Shown: positions 15,436-23,204 of the stretch, in pieces
Numbering within the stretch: the first letter of the stretch is position 1
Layout: every line of letters starts with the position of its first letter
Assembly (NCBI GenBank): GCA_016294105.1
Contig: JAEDCN010000025.1
Coordinates: forward strand, 1 to 36,055
DNA: 36,055 nt
Origin: Treponema sp.
Lineage (GTDB): Bacteria > Spirochaetota > Spirochaetia > Treponematales > Treponemataceae
Direction of reading: 5' to 3'
Notes under the pieces: generated by a model
Seen by the model: only the letters and a program-made list of their open reading frames with translations
What the model was told of the DNA's origin: nothing
The model's database searches: none
Translations under genes and position numbers: made by a program

Positions 15436-17124
15436 ATGAAGAACGCAGGAAAATACAAGCCCTTTGGAAAGATTCCAATTGTAAACCGCCAGTGGCCAGA
15501 TAAGGAGATTACCCAGCCACCCATTTGGTGTTCCGTGGATTTGCGAGACGGAAACCAGGCATTGGCCGTTCCCATGGGAATCGAGCAGAAGCTGGCCTAT
15601 TTTGACTTGCTGGTAAAGCTGGGCTTTAAGGAAATTGAGGTGGGCTTCCCCAGTGCATCCCAAACTGAATACGACTTCTTGCGTCGCCTCATCGAAGAAA
15701 ACCGCATCCCAGATGATGTTACTATCCAGGTATTGTGCCAAGCCCGTGAGGAGCTGGTAAAACGAACCTTTGAGTGCCTGAAAGGTGCCAAGACAGCCAT
15801 TTTCCACATCTACAACTCCACTTCCCCTGCCCAGAGAAAGTATACTTTCAACATGAGCAAGGAAGAGATTATTCAGGTGGCATTAGATGGAATCCGCTGC
15901 GTAAAAAAATGCCTTCCTCTGGCTGAAGGAACCAACATCAGACTCCAGTATTCCCCAGAAAGCTTTTCCAACACGGAAATTGAGTTTGCCGTGGAGATTT
16001 GTGAGGCAGTGAAAAAGGAATGGGGCCCCACTCCTGAAAACAAGATGATCATGAACCTGCCCACCACGGTGGAATGCTCCTCCTGCAACAAGCATGCAGA
16101 CCAAATTGAATATTTTTGTACCCACATTACCGACAGAGACTCCATCATTGTGAGCCTCCACAACCACAACGACCGAGGAGAAGGTGTTGCCAGCTGCCAG
16201 TTGGCCCTTCAGGCTGGAGCCGACCGTGTGGAAGGCACCTTGTTTGGTAACGGCGAGCGTACCGGAAACCTGGACATTGTAACGGTAGCCTTGAACATGT
16301 TTACCCAGGGCGTGGATCCCGGACTTGATTTTTCAGACATTAGCTCCGTAGCAGAAACCTACATGAAACTCACTGGAATGCCCATCCACCCTCGCCATCC
16401 CTACGCCGGAGAATTGGTGTTCACCGCTTTCTCTGGCTCCCATCAGGATGCCATCCGCAAGGGAATGGCTGCTAGAGCCACCATGGCCGAGGATGATATT
16501 TGGGATGTACCTTATATTCCCATTGATCCACATGATATTGGCCGCGAATATGAAGAGATTATCCGCATCAATAGCCAAAGTGGTAAGGGTGGTTCAGCTT
16601 GGATTCTGGAGCAGGATTACGGTATCTTCTTGCCCAAGGCAATGCACCCCGATGTGGGACAGGTAATTACAGCCACTGCCGATACCTTGCAGCGGGAAGT
16701 TACCCCAGAAGAAATCTACAACATTTTCAAAAAGCAGTGGCTGGAAAAGAAGTCTCCCCTCAAGATTGTGGACTTGGCAGAAACCCACTTGGACAGTTCT
16801 TCAGGTTCTACTAATGGAGCCCATAACGCACGAGTTATGTGTATGGCTTCCGTAGAATGGCAGGGACAGGTAATTTCCATGGGAGCAAAGGGAAATGGAC
16901 CACTAGATGCCTTTGTGGCAGCCCTAGCCTCCACTCCTGTGCCAAAGTTTTCCATCAGTGCCTTCCACGAGCACAGCATTGGTACTGGTTCCGACACCGA
17001 TGCTATGGCCTACATCCAGATTACCTTGGAGGATGGCAAGAAGCTGTGGGGCTGCGGAAGAAGCTCCAACATTGGGCGAGCTGGTATTAAGGCAGTAGTA
17101 AGCGCCATTAACCAGATTGCATAG
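15436..17124 (+). CDS. leuA: 2-isopropylmalate synthase (LeuA, type 2)
   Basis: Condenses acetyl-CoA with 2-oxoisovalerate, the first committed step of leucine synthesis. The 562-residue length and N-terminal region ('QPPIWCSVDLRDGNQAL', D35-N40) match the longer fungal/actinobacterial LeuA2 type. Metal and substrate motifs HNHNDRG (about 240) and GNGERTGN (about 270) are present. The C-terminal 130 residues form the leucine-sensing allosteric domain. I chose the ATG at 15436 because a perfect AGGAGG lies 5 nt upstream; the frame is open for 18 codons before it. Synthesis is probably controlled by attenuation through the leader at 15282-15409. No other leu gene follows: a terminator closes the unit at 17147-17205. 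Confidence 0.95.
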   Translation: MKNAGKYKPFGKIPIVNRQWPDKEITQPPIWCSVDLRDGNQALAVPMGIEQKLAYFDLLVKLGFKEIEVGFPSASQTEYDFLRRLIEENRIPDDVTIQVLCQAREELVKRTFECLKGAKTAIFHIYNSTSPAQRKYTFNMSKEEIIQVALDGIRCVKKCLPLAEGTNIRLQYSPESFSNTEIEFAVEICEAVKKEWGPTPENKMIMNLPTTVECSSCNKHADQIEYFCTHITDRDSIIVSLHNHNDRGEGVASCQLALQAGADRVEGTLFGNGERTGNLDIVTVALNMFTQGVDPGLDFSDISSVAETYMKLTGMPIHPRHPYAGELVFTAFSGSHQDAIRKGMAARATMAEDDIWDVPYIPIDPHDIGREYEEIIRINSQSGKGGSAWILEQDYGIFLPKAMHPDVGQVITATADTLQREVTPEEIYNIFKKQWLEKKSPLKIVDLAETHLDSSSGSTNGAHNARVMCMASVEWQGQVISMGAKGNGPLDAFVAALASTPVPKFSISAFHEHSIGTGSDTDAMAYIQITLEDGKKLWGCGRSSNIGRAGIKAVVSAINQIA

Positions 17125-17146
17125 ACAGACAACAAAGCCATAAATC

Positions 17147-17205
17147 AAAGCCTGAAGGATATGGTGCCATTACATCAGTGGACACTGGGCCTTCAGGCTT
17201 TTTTA
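17147..17205 (+). terminator. Intrinsic terminator of leuA
   Basis: AAAGCCTGAAGG (17147-17158) pairs with CCTTCAGGCTTT (17190-17201), and TTTT follows. The 31-nt loop is long. It makes leuA a single-gene unit. Confidence 0.85.
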
Positions 17206-17308
17206 TTGCATGTCCTCTGTGTTTTTTCTCAGGAAGAATCACGTAAAAAAACACCTATTTTTGCTAAAAAAAAAATTTACTTTTTTTTAAAAAAAAGTTT
17301 TATTTCTG

Positions 17309-17337
17309 TTGACACAAAATATGGTTTGTGATATTAT
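17309..17337 (+). promoter_or_regulatory. tRNA operon promoter
   Basis: TTGACA (17309-17314), a 17-nt spacer and TATTAT (17332-17337) lie 19 nt before tRNA-His. An unusually A/T-homopolymeric stretch (17260-17300) precedes it and could act as an UP-element-like sequence. Confidence 0.8.
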
Positions 17338-17355
17338 CATTCTTGTCAGACGCAT

Positions 17356-17428
17356 GGTGCCTGTAGTTCAGGGGTAGAGCACCAGATTGTGGATCTGGTT
17401 GTCGTGGGTTCGAAACCCACCAGGCACC
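17356..17428 (+). tRNA. tRNA-His (GTG)
   Basis: Cloverleaf with acceptor GTGCCTG/CAGGCAC, D arm GTTCAGGGGTAGAGC, anticodon loop TTGTGGA (anticodon GTG) and T arm GTGGGTTCGAAACCCAC. An encoded G at 17356 opposite discriminator C at 17428 supplies the G-1 identity element of tRNA-His. No CCA is encoded. Confidence 0.95.
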
Positions 17429-17452
17429 CCTACAGGTATGGTTGCAAGACAC

Positions 17453-17526
17453 GCGTTCGTAGCTCAGCTGGATAGAGCAACGGACTTCGAATCCGTAGGT
17501 CGCACGTTCGAACCGTGTCGGACGCA
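17453..17526 (+). tRNA. tRNA-Arg (TCG)
   Basis: Acceptor GCGTTCG pairs with CGGACGC (one G-U). The anticodon stem CGGAC/GTCCG-like arm carries loop CTTCGAA with anticodon TCG. The T arm is CGCACGTTCGAACCGTG. Discriminator is A and no CCA is encoded. It lies 24 nt after tRNA-His in the same transcript. Confidence 0.93.
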
Positions 17527-17544
17527 AACCTGCCAAAAAAAATT

Positions 17545-17617
17545 GGGCCATTAGCTCAGCTGGTAGAGCAACAGACTCTTAATCTGTGGGTCAAAGGTTC
17601 GATCCCTTTATGGCTCA
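17545..17617 (+). tRNA. tRNA-Lys (CTT)
   Basis: Acceptor GGGCCAT pairs with ATGGCTC (one G-U). The anticodon loop is CTCTTAA, giving anticodon CTT, between ACAGA and TCTGT. The T arm is AAAGGTTCGATCCCTTT. No CCA is encoded. The discriminator A is also the first base of the terminator stem that follows. Confidence 0.95.
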
Positions 17618-17652
17618 AAAGGAGATACAAGAAATTGTATCTCCTTTTTTTT
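17617..17652 (+). terminator. Terminator of the tRNA operon
   Basis: A 14-bp stem, AAAAGGAGATACAA (17617-17630) with TTGTATCTCCTTTT (17635-17648), has a GAAA tetraloop and a T run to 17652. It abuts the mature 3' end of tRNA-Lys and lies 23 nt before recO. Confidence 0.9.
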
Positions 17653-17675
17653 ATTCAACAAAGAAGGAAAAAGCC

Positions 17676-18449
17676 ATGAGTCGCCATACACAGGAACAAG
17701 CCCTGGTCCTTACTTCCCGACTGGTGGGTGAGGATAATAGAATCATTACCTTGTTGGGGCCAGAACGAGGGATTTTTGAGGCCATGCTCTATGGCGGCAG
17801 AAAGAGTAAGCTCCGCTCACTGGTGTCTCCCTGGCATTCTGGTACCATCTGGTTATATCATGATAAGTTAAAACATAGTATAAAAATAAGTGACTTTGAT
17901 CCCACTGCCTTTCGTCCTAGTTTGCGAGAAAACATCTACAAGAACATGGCAGCTTCCTTGGCTACAGAATTGGTAATAAAGACCCATGCCGCTGACGAAT
18001 CTCAGGATTGTTGGGTTTTATTCTGTGGCTTGCTGGACGGTATGGAACTTTCTGACGAAAATCGCTGTAAATCAGGCTTGCTGAGATTTTTGTGGCGATA
18101 CTTAGGGATTTTGGGATTGCAGGCAGACTGCCTTCACTGTGTTCACTGTGGGGAGCTTCTAGTACAGGTGGGAGCGAGAGCCATCCACTACTCCACTCTG
18201 GAGGCAGGCTTTTTGTGTCCCAGCTGCCATCAGCAGGGGGAAAATCCCCACCAGCCAGCGGAGGGATTTCTTCTTTCACAGGAGGCGGTTCACTATTTGC
18301 AGCTGACTACCACCTCCATGCAGCAGGCTCGATCCATGGTTTTATCTAGCGAGGCCTACCACCAGCTGCGTCAGCTTTTGTTTTATCTTGCAAGCTTTGC
18401 AGTGGGCAGCAGGCTGAAAACGCTAGATACGGGGCTGGGGATTTTGTGA
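17676..18449 (+). CDS. recO: DNA repair protein RecO
   Basis: RecO works with RecR to load RecA onto SSB-coated single-stranded DNA and to anneal strands. The 257-residue protein has the N-terminal OB fold ('EQALVLTSRLVGEDNRIITLLGPERG', where the GExxRIxTLL pattern is typical). A helical domain follows. A four-cysteine zinc site (CLHCVHC near residue 152 and CPSC near 190) is of the kind seen in many RecO proteins. The ATG at 17676 has AAGGA 8 nt upstream. An upstream in-frame extension would run through tRNA-Lys and its terminator and is rejected. It has no obvious promoter of its own between the tRNA terminator and the ATG. Confidence 0.93.
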   Translation: MSRHTQEQALVLTSRLVGEDNRIITLLGPERGIFEAMLYGGRKSKLRSLVSPWHSGTIWLYHDKLKHSIKISDFDPTAFRPSLRENIYKNMAASLATELVIKTHAADESQDCWVLFCGLLDGMELSDENRCKSGLLRFLWRYLGILGLQADCLHCVHCGELLVQVGARAIHYSTLEAGFLCPSCHQQGENPHQPAEGFLLSQEAVHYLQLTTTSMQQARSMVLSSEAYHQLRQLLFYLASFAVGSRLKTLDTGLGIL

Positions 18450-18455
18450 GGAAAT

Positions 18456-18494
18456 AAAAGCAGGGCCAAGAGTATTTCTCTTGAACCTGCTTTT
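18456..18494. terminator. Bidirectional terminator between recO and the P-type ATPase gene
   Basis: AAAAGCAGG (18456-18464) pairs with CCTGCTTTT (18486-18494); AAGAG/CTCTT extends pairing inside. T-rich sequence follows on the plus strand and A-rich sequence precedes it. It separates two converging genes. Confidence 0.8.
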
Positions 18495-18509
18495 CACTGT
18501 ATCTTTTTT

Positions 18510-21128
18510 TTATCTTTTTACTCTATCAAAAAATACCTTCACCAGCTGCACCACAAGGGTGGGCAGGAAGGCAAGGCCAACAATGGTGAGAAGCTGGCTG
18601 GAAGAAAGGGCGGTAACGGCAAAGAGCTTGCCCAAGACTGGTACTAGCAGCACCAGTGCCAGCAAAAGGACACCGGCTAGGAAGGCACCAATGCTCCACT
18701 TGTTGCTGAAAAGCTTAATGGCAAAAATTGACTTGTGGCTGCGGCAGTTAAAGCCGTGGAAAAGCCGTGCTAGAGTAAGGGTGGCAAAGGCACAGGTGCT
18801 GGCATAACCAGCTGAAATCTCATAGCCCAGATAAAAGGCCACTAGGGTGACAATGGCAATGGGCAGGGCATAGGCTAAAAGCAAAAGGCCAAAGCCCTTG
18901 GTAAAGAAGCCTGCTTTGGGATTGCGGGGCTTGTTTTTCAAGAGGCTTCTGTCTGAAGGTTCCATACCAATGGCTAAGGCTGGCAATGAGTCTGTCAGCA
19001 GGTTGATAAATAGCAGGTGCACTGGTTCAAAGGGTGTGGGCAGGGCTGCAAAGGAGCAAAATAGTACCACCAAGATTGCTGCCAAGTTGCCTGAAAGCAG
19101 AAATTGGATGGCATTCAAGATGTTTCGGTACACGTTGCGGCCGTTTAACACCGCCTTCATGATGGTGGCAAAGTTGTCGTCCACCAAAATCATAGCTGCG
19201 GCATCCTTAGACACCTCGGTACCGGTAATTCCCATGGCCACACCGATATCAGCCTTTTTCAGGGCTGGAGCATCGTTCACCCCATCTCCCGTCATGGAAA
19301 CAATTCGACCCTTTTTCTGCCAAACATCTACAATACGAATTTTATTTTCAGGAGAAACGCGAGCATAGACACTGACCCGCTCCAGCACTTCAGCCAGCTC
19401 CTGGTCGCTCAGCTTGTCCAGCTCCTGTCCTGTGAGGGCCATGTCTCCCTCCTGAAAGATGCCAATCTGGCGAGCAATGGCGGTGGCCGTAACCTTGTGG
19501 TCCCCAGTAATCATTACGGTTCTGATTCCTGCCTGCTTTGCATCTGCCACCGCTGCAATGGATTCTGGCCGAGGAGGATCCACCATGGACACCAAACCCA
19601 CAAAGGTGTAGCCCTGCTCCCCTACTTCAGATAGAGTTTGATTTGGCTCCAGCTCCCTGTAGGCAAAGGCCAGCACTCGCAAGCCATTTTCAGAAAAGAC
19701 CTTGTTCTGCTCAAGAATGCGATGGCGGTGGGCTTCTGTCATGGGAACAACTGTATCTTCCAGCAAAATATTCACAGAGCGATGAAGAAGCACGTCTAGG
19801 GCCCCCTTGGTAAAAACCGTGGAAACTCCATCCACCAGGTATCTGGTACTCATGAGTTTTCTGTCTGAGTCAAAGGGAATTTCTTCCAGTCGCTCCATGG
19901 TACTTCTAAAATAATTTTCGTCACGGGAATTTTCACCAAGCTTTGCCTGACGAGCCATGGAAAGAAGGCAGTACTCTGTAGGGTCTCCAATTCCCTTGCC
20001 GTCCTTGATGGATGAATCATTGTTCAGCATGGCGTTGTACAACAGGGAGCTATGAGTTTTTTTACTCATATCAAGGTTTTGAGCCTGCAAACACACACCA
20101 TCCACATAAATCTCTTGAACCGTCATCTTGTTCTGGGTGAGGGTACCAGTTTTGTCGGAACAGATAACGGAAACGGAGCCCAGGGATTCCACCGCCTTTA
20201 GCTCCTTGATAATGGCATTTTCTGTAGCCATTTTTCTGGTACCCATGGCTTGGACTATGGTTACGATGGAACTCAGGGCCTCTGGAATGGCAGCCACCGC
20301 CAAAGCCACTGCAAACATCAAGGAGTCAAGGATGGGCTGTCCCTGCCACAACCGCAGGCCAAAAACAATCCCACTGATAATCATGATGATAATGGCTAAT
20401 TTTTTGCCAAAATCATCCAAGCTTTTTTGCAGTGGTGTCTTTTTCTGGCTCGTGTCGTTCATGAGCTGGGCAATCTTTCCCATTTCCGTTTTCATACCTG
20501 TAGCAGTTACCAGCACTGTGGCTCGGCCATAGGTTACCAGGCTTCCAGAATACACCATGTTCACTCGGTCTCCTAGAGGCAGATCTTTTGAAATCTCCAC
20601 ATCTTTCTTGTCCACATTGGTGGATTCCCCTGTAAGGGAACTTTCGTTTACCTGCAGGGAAAAGTTTTGAACAATTCTTCCGTCAGCTACAATCATATCC
20701 CCCGCTTCCAGCAGTACAAGGTCTCCTGGAACCACATCCTTAGAGGCAATTTCCTGCTTTATTCCGTCCCGCAACACCTTTACATGGGGGGAAGACAGGG
20801 CCTTGAGGGATGCCAGGGATTTTTCTGCCTTTACGTACTGGGCTGTACCCAGCACCGCATTCAGGATGATGACAGCAAAAATAACGATGGTGCTTTCCAA
20901 GTTGCCAGATACCATAGAAATGATAGCTGCCACCATGAGAATGATTACCAACAAATCTGCAAACTGACTAGCAAACACCGCCAGTACGCTTTTTTTCTTG
21001 GATTCCTGCAGCACATTCTCTCCTTCCCGCTGAAGGATTTCTGCAGCCTGCTGACTGCTCAAACCTTTTCCCAAATCCACACTGGCTAAAAGCTCTTCCT
21101 TGCCAGTTTGATACACCTCTTTTACCAT
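18510..21128 (-). CDS. P-type cation-transporting ATPase (PMR1/Ca2+-type; probable Mn2+ exporter)
   Basis: An 872-residue P2A-type pump in the inner membrane. It has the cation ATPase N-domain, actuator TGES ('ESSLTGES'), phosphorylation site DKTGTLT (Asp near residue 325), and hinge TGDGVNDAPA (about 614). Ten likely membrane helices follow the SERCA/PMR1 pattern. M4 carries AIPEAL and M6 carries 'NLLTDSLPALAIG', where Asn and Asp are ion ligands. Sequence alone would call it a Ca2+ ATPase. The leader, read as a yybP-ykoY riboswitch, points to Mn2+ export, as for the lactococcal YoaB pump. A strong GGAGGT site lies about 8 nt upstream of the ATG. It is a single-gene unit. Confidence 0.93.
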   Translation of the reverse strand: MVKEVYQTGKEELLASVDLGKGLSSQQAAEILQREGENVLQESKKKSVLAVFASQFADLLVIILMVAAIISMVSGNLESTIVIFAVIILNAVLGTAQYVKAEKSLASLKALSSPHVKVLRDGIKQEIASKDVVPGDLVLLEAGDMIVADGRIVQNFSLQVNESSLTGESTNVDKKDVEISKDLPLGDRVNMVYSGSLVTYGRATVLVTATGMKTEMGKIAQLMNDTSQKKTPLQKSLDDFGKKLAIIIMIISGIVFGLRLWQGQPILDSLMFAVALAVAAIPEALSSIVTIVQAMGTRKMATENAIIKELKAVESLGSVSVICSDKTGTLTQNKMTVQEIYVDGVCLQAQNLDMSKKTHSSLLYNAMLNNDSSIKDGKGIGDPTEYCLLSMARQAKLGENSRDENYFRSTMERLEEIPFDSDRKLMSTRYLVDGVSTVFTKGALDVLLHRSVNILLEDTVVPMTEAHRHRILEQNKVFSENGLRVLAFAYRELEPNQTLSEVGEQGYTFVGLVSMVDPPRPESIAAVADAKQAGIRTVMITGDHKVTATAIARQIGIFQEGDMALTGQELDKLSDQELAEVLERVSVYARVSPENKIRIVDVWQKKGRIVSMTGDGVNDAPALKKADIGVAMGITGTEVSKDAAAMILVDDNFATIMKAVLNGRNVYRNILNAIQFLLSGNLAAILVVLFCSFAALPTPFEPVHLLFINLLTDSLPALAIGMEPSDRSLLKNKPRNPKAGFFTKGFGLLLLAYALPIAIVTLVAFYLGYEISAGYASTCAFATLTLARLFHGFNCRSHKSIFAIKLFSNKWSIGAFLAGVLLLALVLLVPVLGKLFAVTALSSSQLLTIVGLAFLPTLVVQLVKVFFDRVKR

Positions 21129-21173
21129 CTCATTTACCTCCGTCTACCGCTCCAGGAACACAAGTTCATGGCT

Positions 21174-21237
21174 TAAAAATAAAAAAAGACCTTTTGCATA
21201 CCGTCCATACATAATGGTACCGTATGCAAAAGGTCTT
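21174..21237 (-). terminator. Expression-platform terminator of the ATPase riboswitch
   Basis: On the minus strand a perfect 16-bp stem, AAGACCTTTTGCATAC with GTATGCAAAAGGTCTT (21237-21222 with 21201-21186), is followed by a T tract with a single A (21185-21174). It lies 46 nt before the ATPase start codon, so without antitermination transcription would stop ahead of the gene. Confidence 0.9.
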
Positions 21238-21327
21238 GTTCAAACCTGCCCAATATCCGGTTCCCGAAACGAGAACGTGATGACGAACATTGGGACACAC
21301 AAATCGTGTGCAACTACTCCCCTTTTG
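21227..21327 (-). promoter_or_regulatory. yybP-ykoY (Mn2+) riboswitch aptamer with antiterminator helix
   Basis: Minus-strand landmarks agree with the class as I know it: GGGGAGTAG at its 5' side (21322-21314), CGTCATCACG in the second conserved internal region (21285-21276), the enclosing CCCAAT/ATTGGG helix, and the CACAC/GTGTG hairpin (near 21296-21310). The outermost helix would pair CAAAAGG (21327-21321) with CCTTTTG (21233-21227). That second strand is part of the terminator's 5' arm, so metal-stabilised P1 and the terminator cannot coexist. This fits an ON switch for Mn2+. The class is inferred from the conserved blocks, not from a covariance-model search. Confidence 0.85.
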
Positions 21328-21417
21328 GTTCTGTACTTACTGTTAGGTAGAAGCTATCACTTTTGAGGGACTTTGTAAAGAGGGTGGAGGAATTCCGTAG
21401 ATGCCGCTATCTGAAAA

Positions 21418-23145
21418 TTACTTGTACCGTATAAGCATTTCCCAATGCCCCTTTTCTTCTTCTGGTTTTTCTGCCTGTACATTCCAATCAAACACTTCAT
21501 ACTCAGTTATAGAAAAACCGATTCTTGAATTTTCAAGAAGGCCAGAGTGAGCTAGTAAGTCCCTGTGCCTGTCTTTATTGTAATGATGCTTATACCAAAC
21601 AGGAAAATTTCCCTTTTTACCACCACGAACAAAATCGTAGCGGAGTAAGTCATACATTAGGCTTTTATCCAGCGCCTTGTCCAAAGCTGTATTATTTTCT
21701 AGCAGTATAAAATCACAAAGGAGTTCAAACCAATAGGATTCCCTTCGTGCCTGTAAAAAAGCTCTCACAGACCTCCCATATTCTACCAGGCCACAGAAAA
21801 AGCTCCAGGGACTGGTTACCCTAACAATATAATTCATTGTGGAGGCAAAACTCCCCTTGTTCCAGTAGGCATCTGTTACCGTTTCTATAATCTTCAAAAA
21901 GGCCATATCAGCAAAACTCAAATATGGTGTAGACAAAGTTTCATACACTGGGGTTTCCATCCACTTCCAGCCATTTTCCTGGGCATAGCTTTCCATAAAC
22001 GTTCCCCGTAGGATTTTTAAAAAGCCCAACTGCAGGGCATCAGGTTTTAATGCCATAACAAAATCATAGCTTTGACCAAAACTTTCTAAATCCTCATGGG
22101 GAAGACCTGCAATTAAATCTAAATGCTGATGAATGGTGGCAGGAAGCTGCCGTATTTTTCTTGCCAGTTCTTCTACATTTGTTGAACGATGTATGGCAGC
22201 CAGCGTTTTTTTATTTGCAGACTGAATTCCCATTTCAAACTGCATAACCCCTTCTGGAACCCTTTGCAAAAAATCAAGGGCTTTTTGGGAAAGATGTTCT
22301 GCTTCAATTTCAAAATGAAACATTGTCTTTCCATTATGATGACTGAGAATAAATTCCCAAATTTTCAAGTAATGCGCTTCCTTTAGGTTATAGGTTCTAT
22401 CCACAAACTTTACGAGTTTTACCTTGCGGTCTAAAAATATCTGAAGTTCCTCACAGGTTCGCTCAAAACTTTTAAATCTCACCCGTTTATCCACAGAAGA
22501 AAGACAATAGGAACAGCAAAAAGGACAACCACGACTAGATTCGTAATAATAGATTTTGTGGTCTGGGTCAGCACTGCCAGCAACAATTTCAGGATAGGGA
22601 AAAGGAATTTCATCTAGATTTTCAATACACTCCCTGTCTCCAGTATATTGAATATTCCCTTCTCGATAATAAATGCCTCTTATTCCTTTTATTTGAGATT
22701 TAAACTTTTCAAAACTAACAAAATCTGTCTCGGAGGAAAAATCCAGAGCCTTTTCAACTAATTCTGTAAAAGTAAGCTCCCCTTCTCCAAAAATAATGAC
22801 ATCCAAAGATGGAAATTTTTCTAAATATTCTTTTCCCCCATAGCCAAATTCAGGACCGCCAGCACCAAGCACACAATCGGGAAGCAACTTTTTTATTTCT
22901 GGCAAAATCTTACAAACATATTCTGCATTCCAGATATAGGTTGAAAACAAAATCCAATCTGCACCAGTAAAGGCAATCTCCCGTAAAACCTCTGTCACCG
23001 GCTGATTAATTGTAAATTCAGCCAGTTCAATTTGAGGCCTATCCGTTTTCTTTTCAAAATGCCTATCCCCATAATTTTTCAAATCACGGATAGCAAGATT
23101 AGTATGCATATAAGAAGCATTGAGGGAAACAAGAAGAATCTTCAT
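21418..23145 (-). CDS. B12-binding-domain radical SAM protein (DUF4080 type)
   Basis: A 575-residue cytoplasmic enzyme of the class B radical SAM layout. Residues 1-130 form a Rossmann-like cobalamin-binding-type domain ('KILLVSLNASYMHTNLAIRDL', then 'GAGGPEFGYG' and 'IIFGEGE'). The cluster cysteines are C207, C211 and C214 in 'SRGCPFCCSYC'. The TIM barrel follows with 'MGIQSANKKTL' and 'DLIAGLPHE'. The C-terminal 200 residues resemble DUF4080. The DxHxxG cobalamin-ligand motif is not obvious, so B12 use is uncertain; substrate unknown. There is no Shine-Dalgarno before the ATG at 23145. An extended -10 box ends exactly 6 nt before it, suggesting a leaderless mRNA. Confidence 0.88.
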   Translation of the reverse strand: MKILLVSLNASYMHTNLAIRDLKNYGDRHFEKKTDRPQIELAEFTINQPVTEVLREIAFTGADWILFSTYIWNAEYVCKILPEIKKLLPDCVLGAGGPEFGYGGKEYLEKFPSLDVIIFGEGELTFTELVEKALDFSSETDFVSFEKFKSQIKGIRGIYYREGNIQYTGDRECIENLDEIPFPYPEIVAGSADPDHKIYYYESSRGCPFCCSYCLSSVDKRVRFKSFERTCEELQIFLDRKVKLVKFVDRTYNLKEAHYLKIWEFILSHHNGKTMFHFEIEAEHLSQKALDFLQRVPEGVMQFEMGIQSANKKTLAAIHRSTNVEELARKIRQLPATIHQHLDLIAGLPHEDLESFGQSYDFVMALKPDALQLGFLKILRGTFMESYAQENGWKWMETPVYETLSTPYLSFADMAFLKIIETVTDAYWNKGSFASTMNYIVRVTSPWSFFCGLVEYGRSVRAFLQARRESYWFELLCDFILLENNTALDKALDKSLMYDLLRYDFVRGGKKGNFPVWYKHHYNKDRHRDLLAHSGLLENSRIGFSITEYEVFDWNVQAEKPEEEKGHWEMLIRYK

Positions 23146-23151
23146 GTTTTT

Positions 23152-23160
23152 AGTATATCA
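23152..23160 (-). promoter_or_regulatory. Extended -10 promoter of the radical SAM gene (leaderless arrangement)
   Basis: On the minus strand TG-A-TATACT (23160-23152) forms an extended -10 element. Six bases (AAAAAC) separate it from the ATG at 23145. The -35 region is weak (CTAAAT at 17-nt spacing), which an extended -10 can tolerate. Confidence 0.55.
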
Positions 23161-23204
23161 CATTGTGAAAAAAAATTTAGGATGAGGGGAAGTCTCACCT
23201 CCCA

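Noticed and set aside
17300..17551. 83-codon minus-strand frame over the tRNAs
   Set aside because: It is a translation of tRNA-His and tRNA-Arg DNA and appears only because the tRNA genes happen to lack stops.
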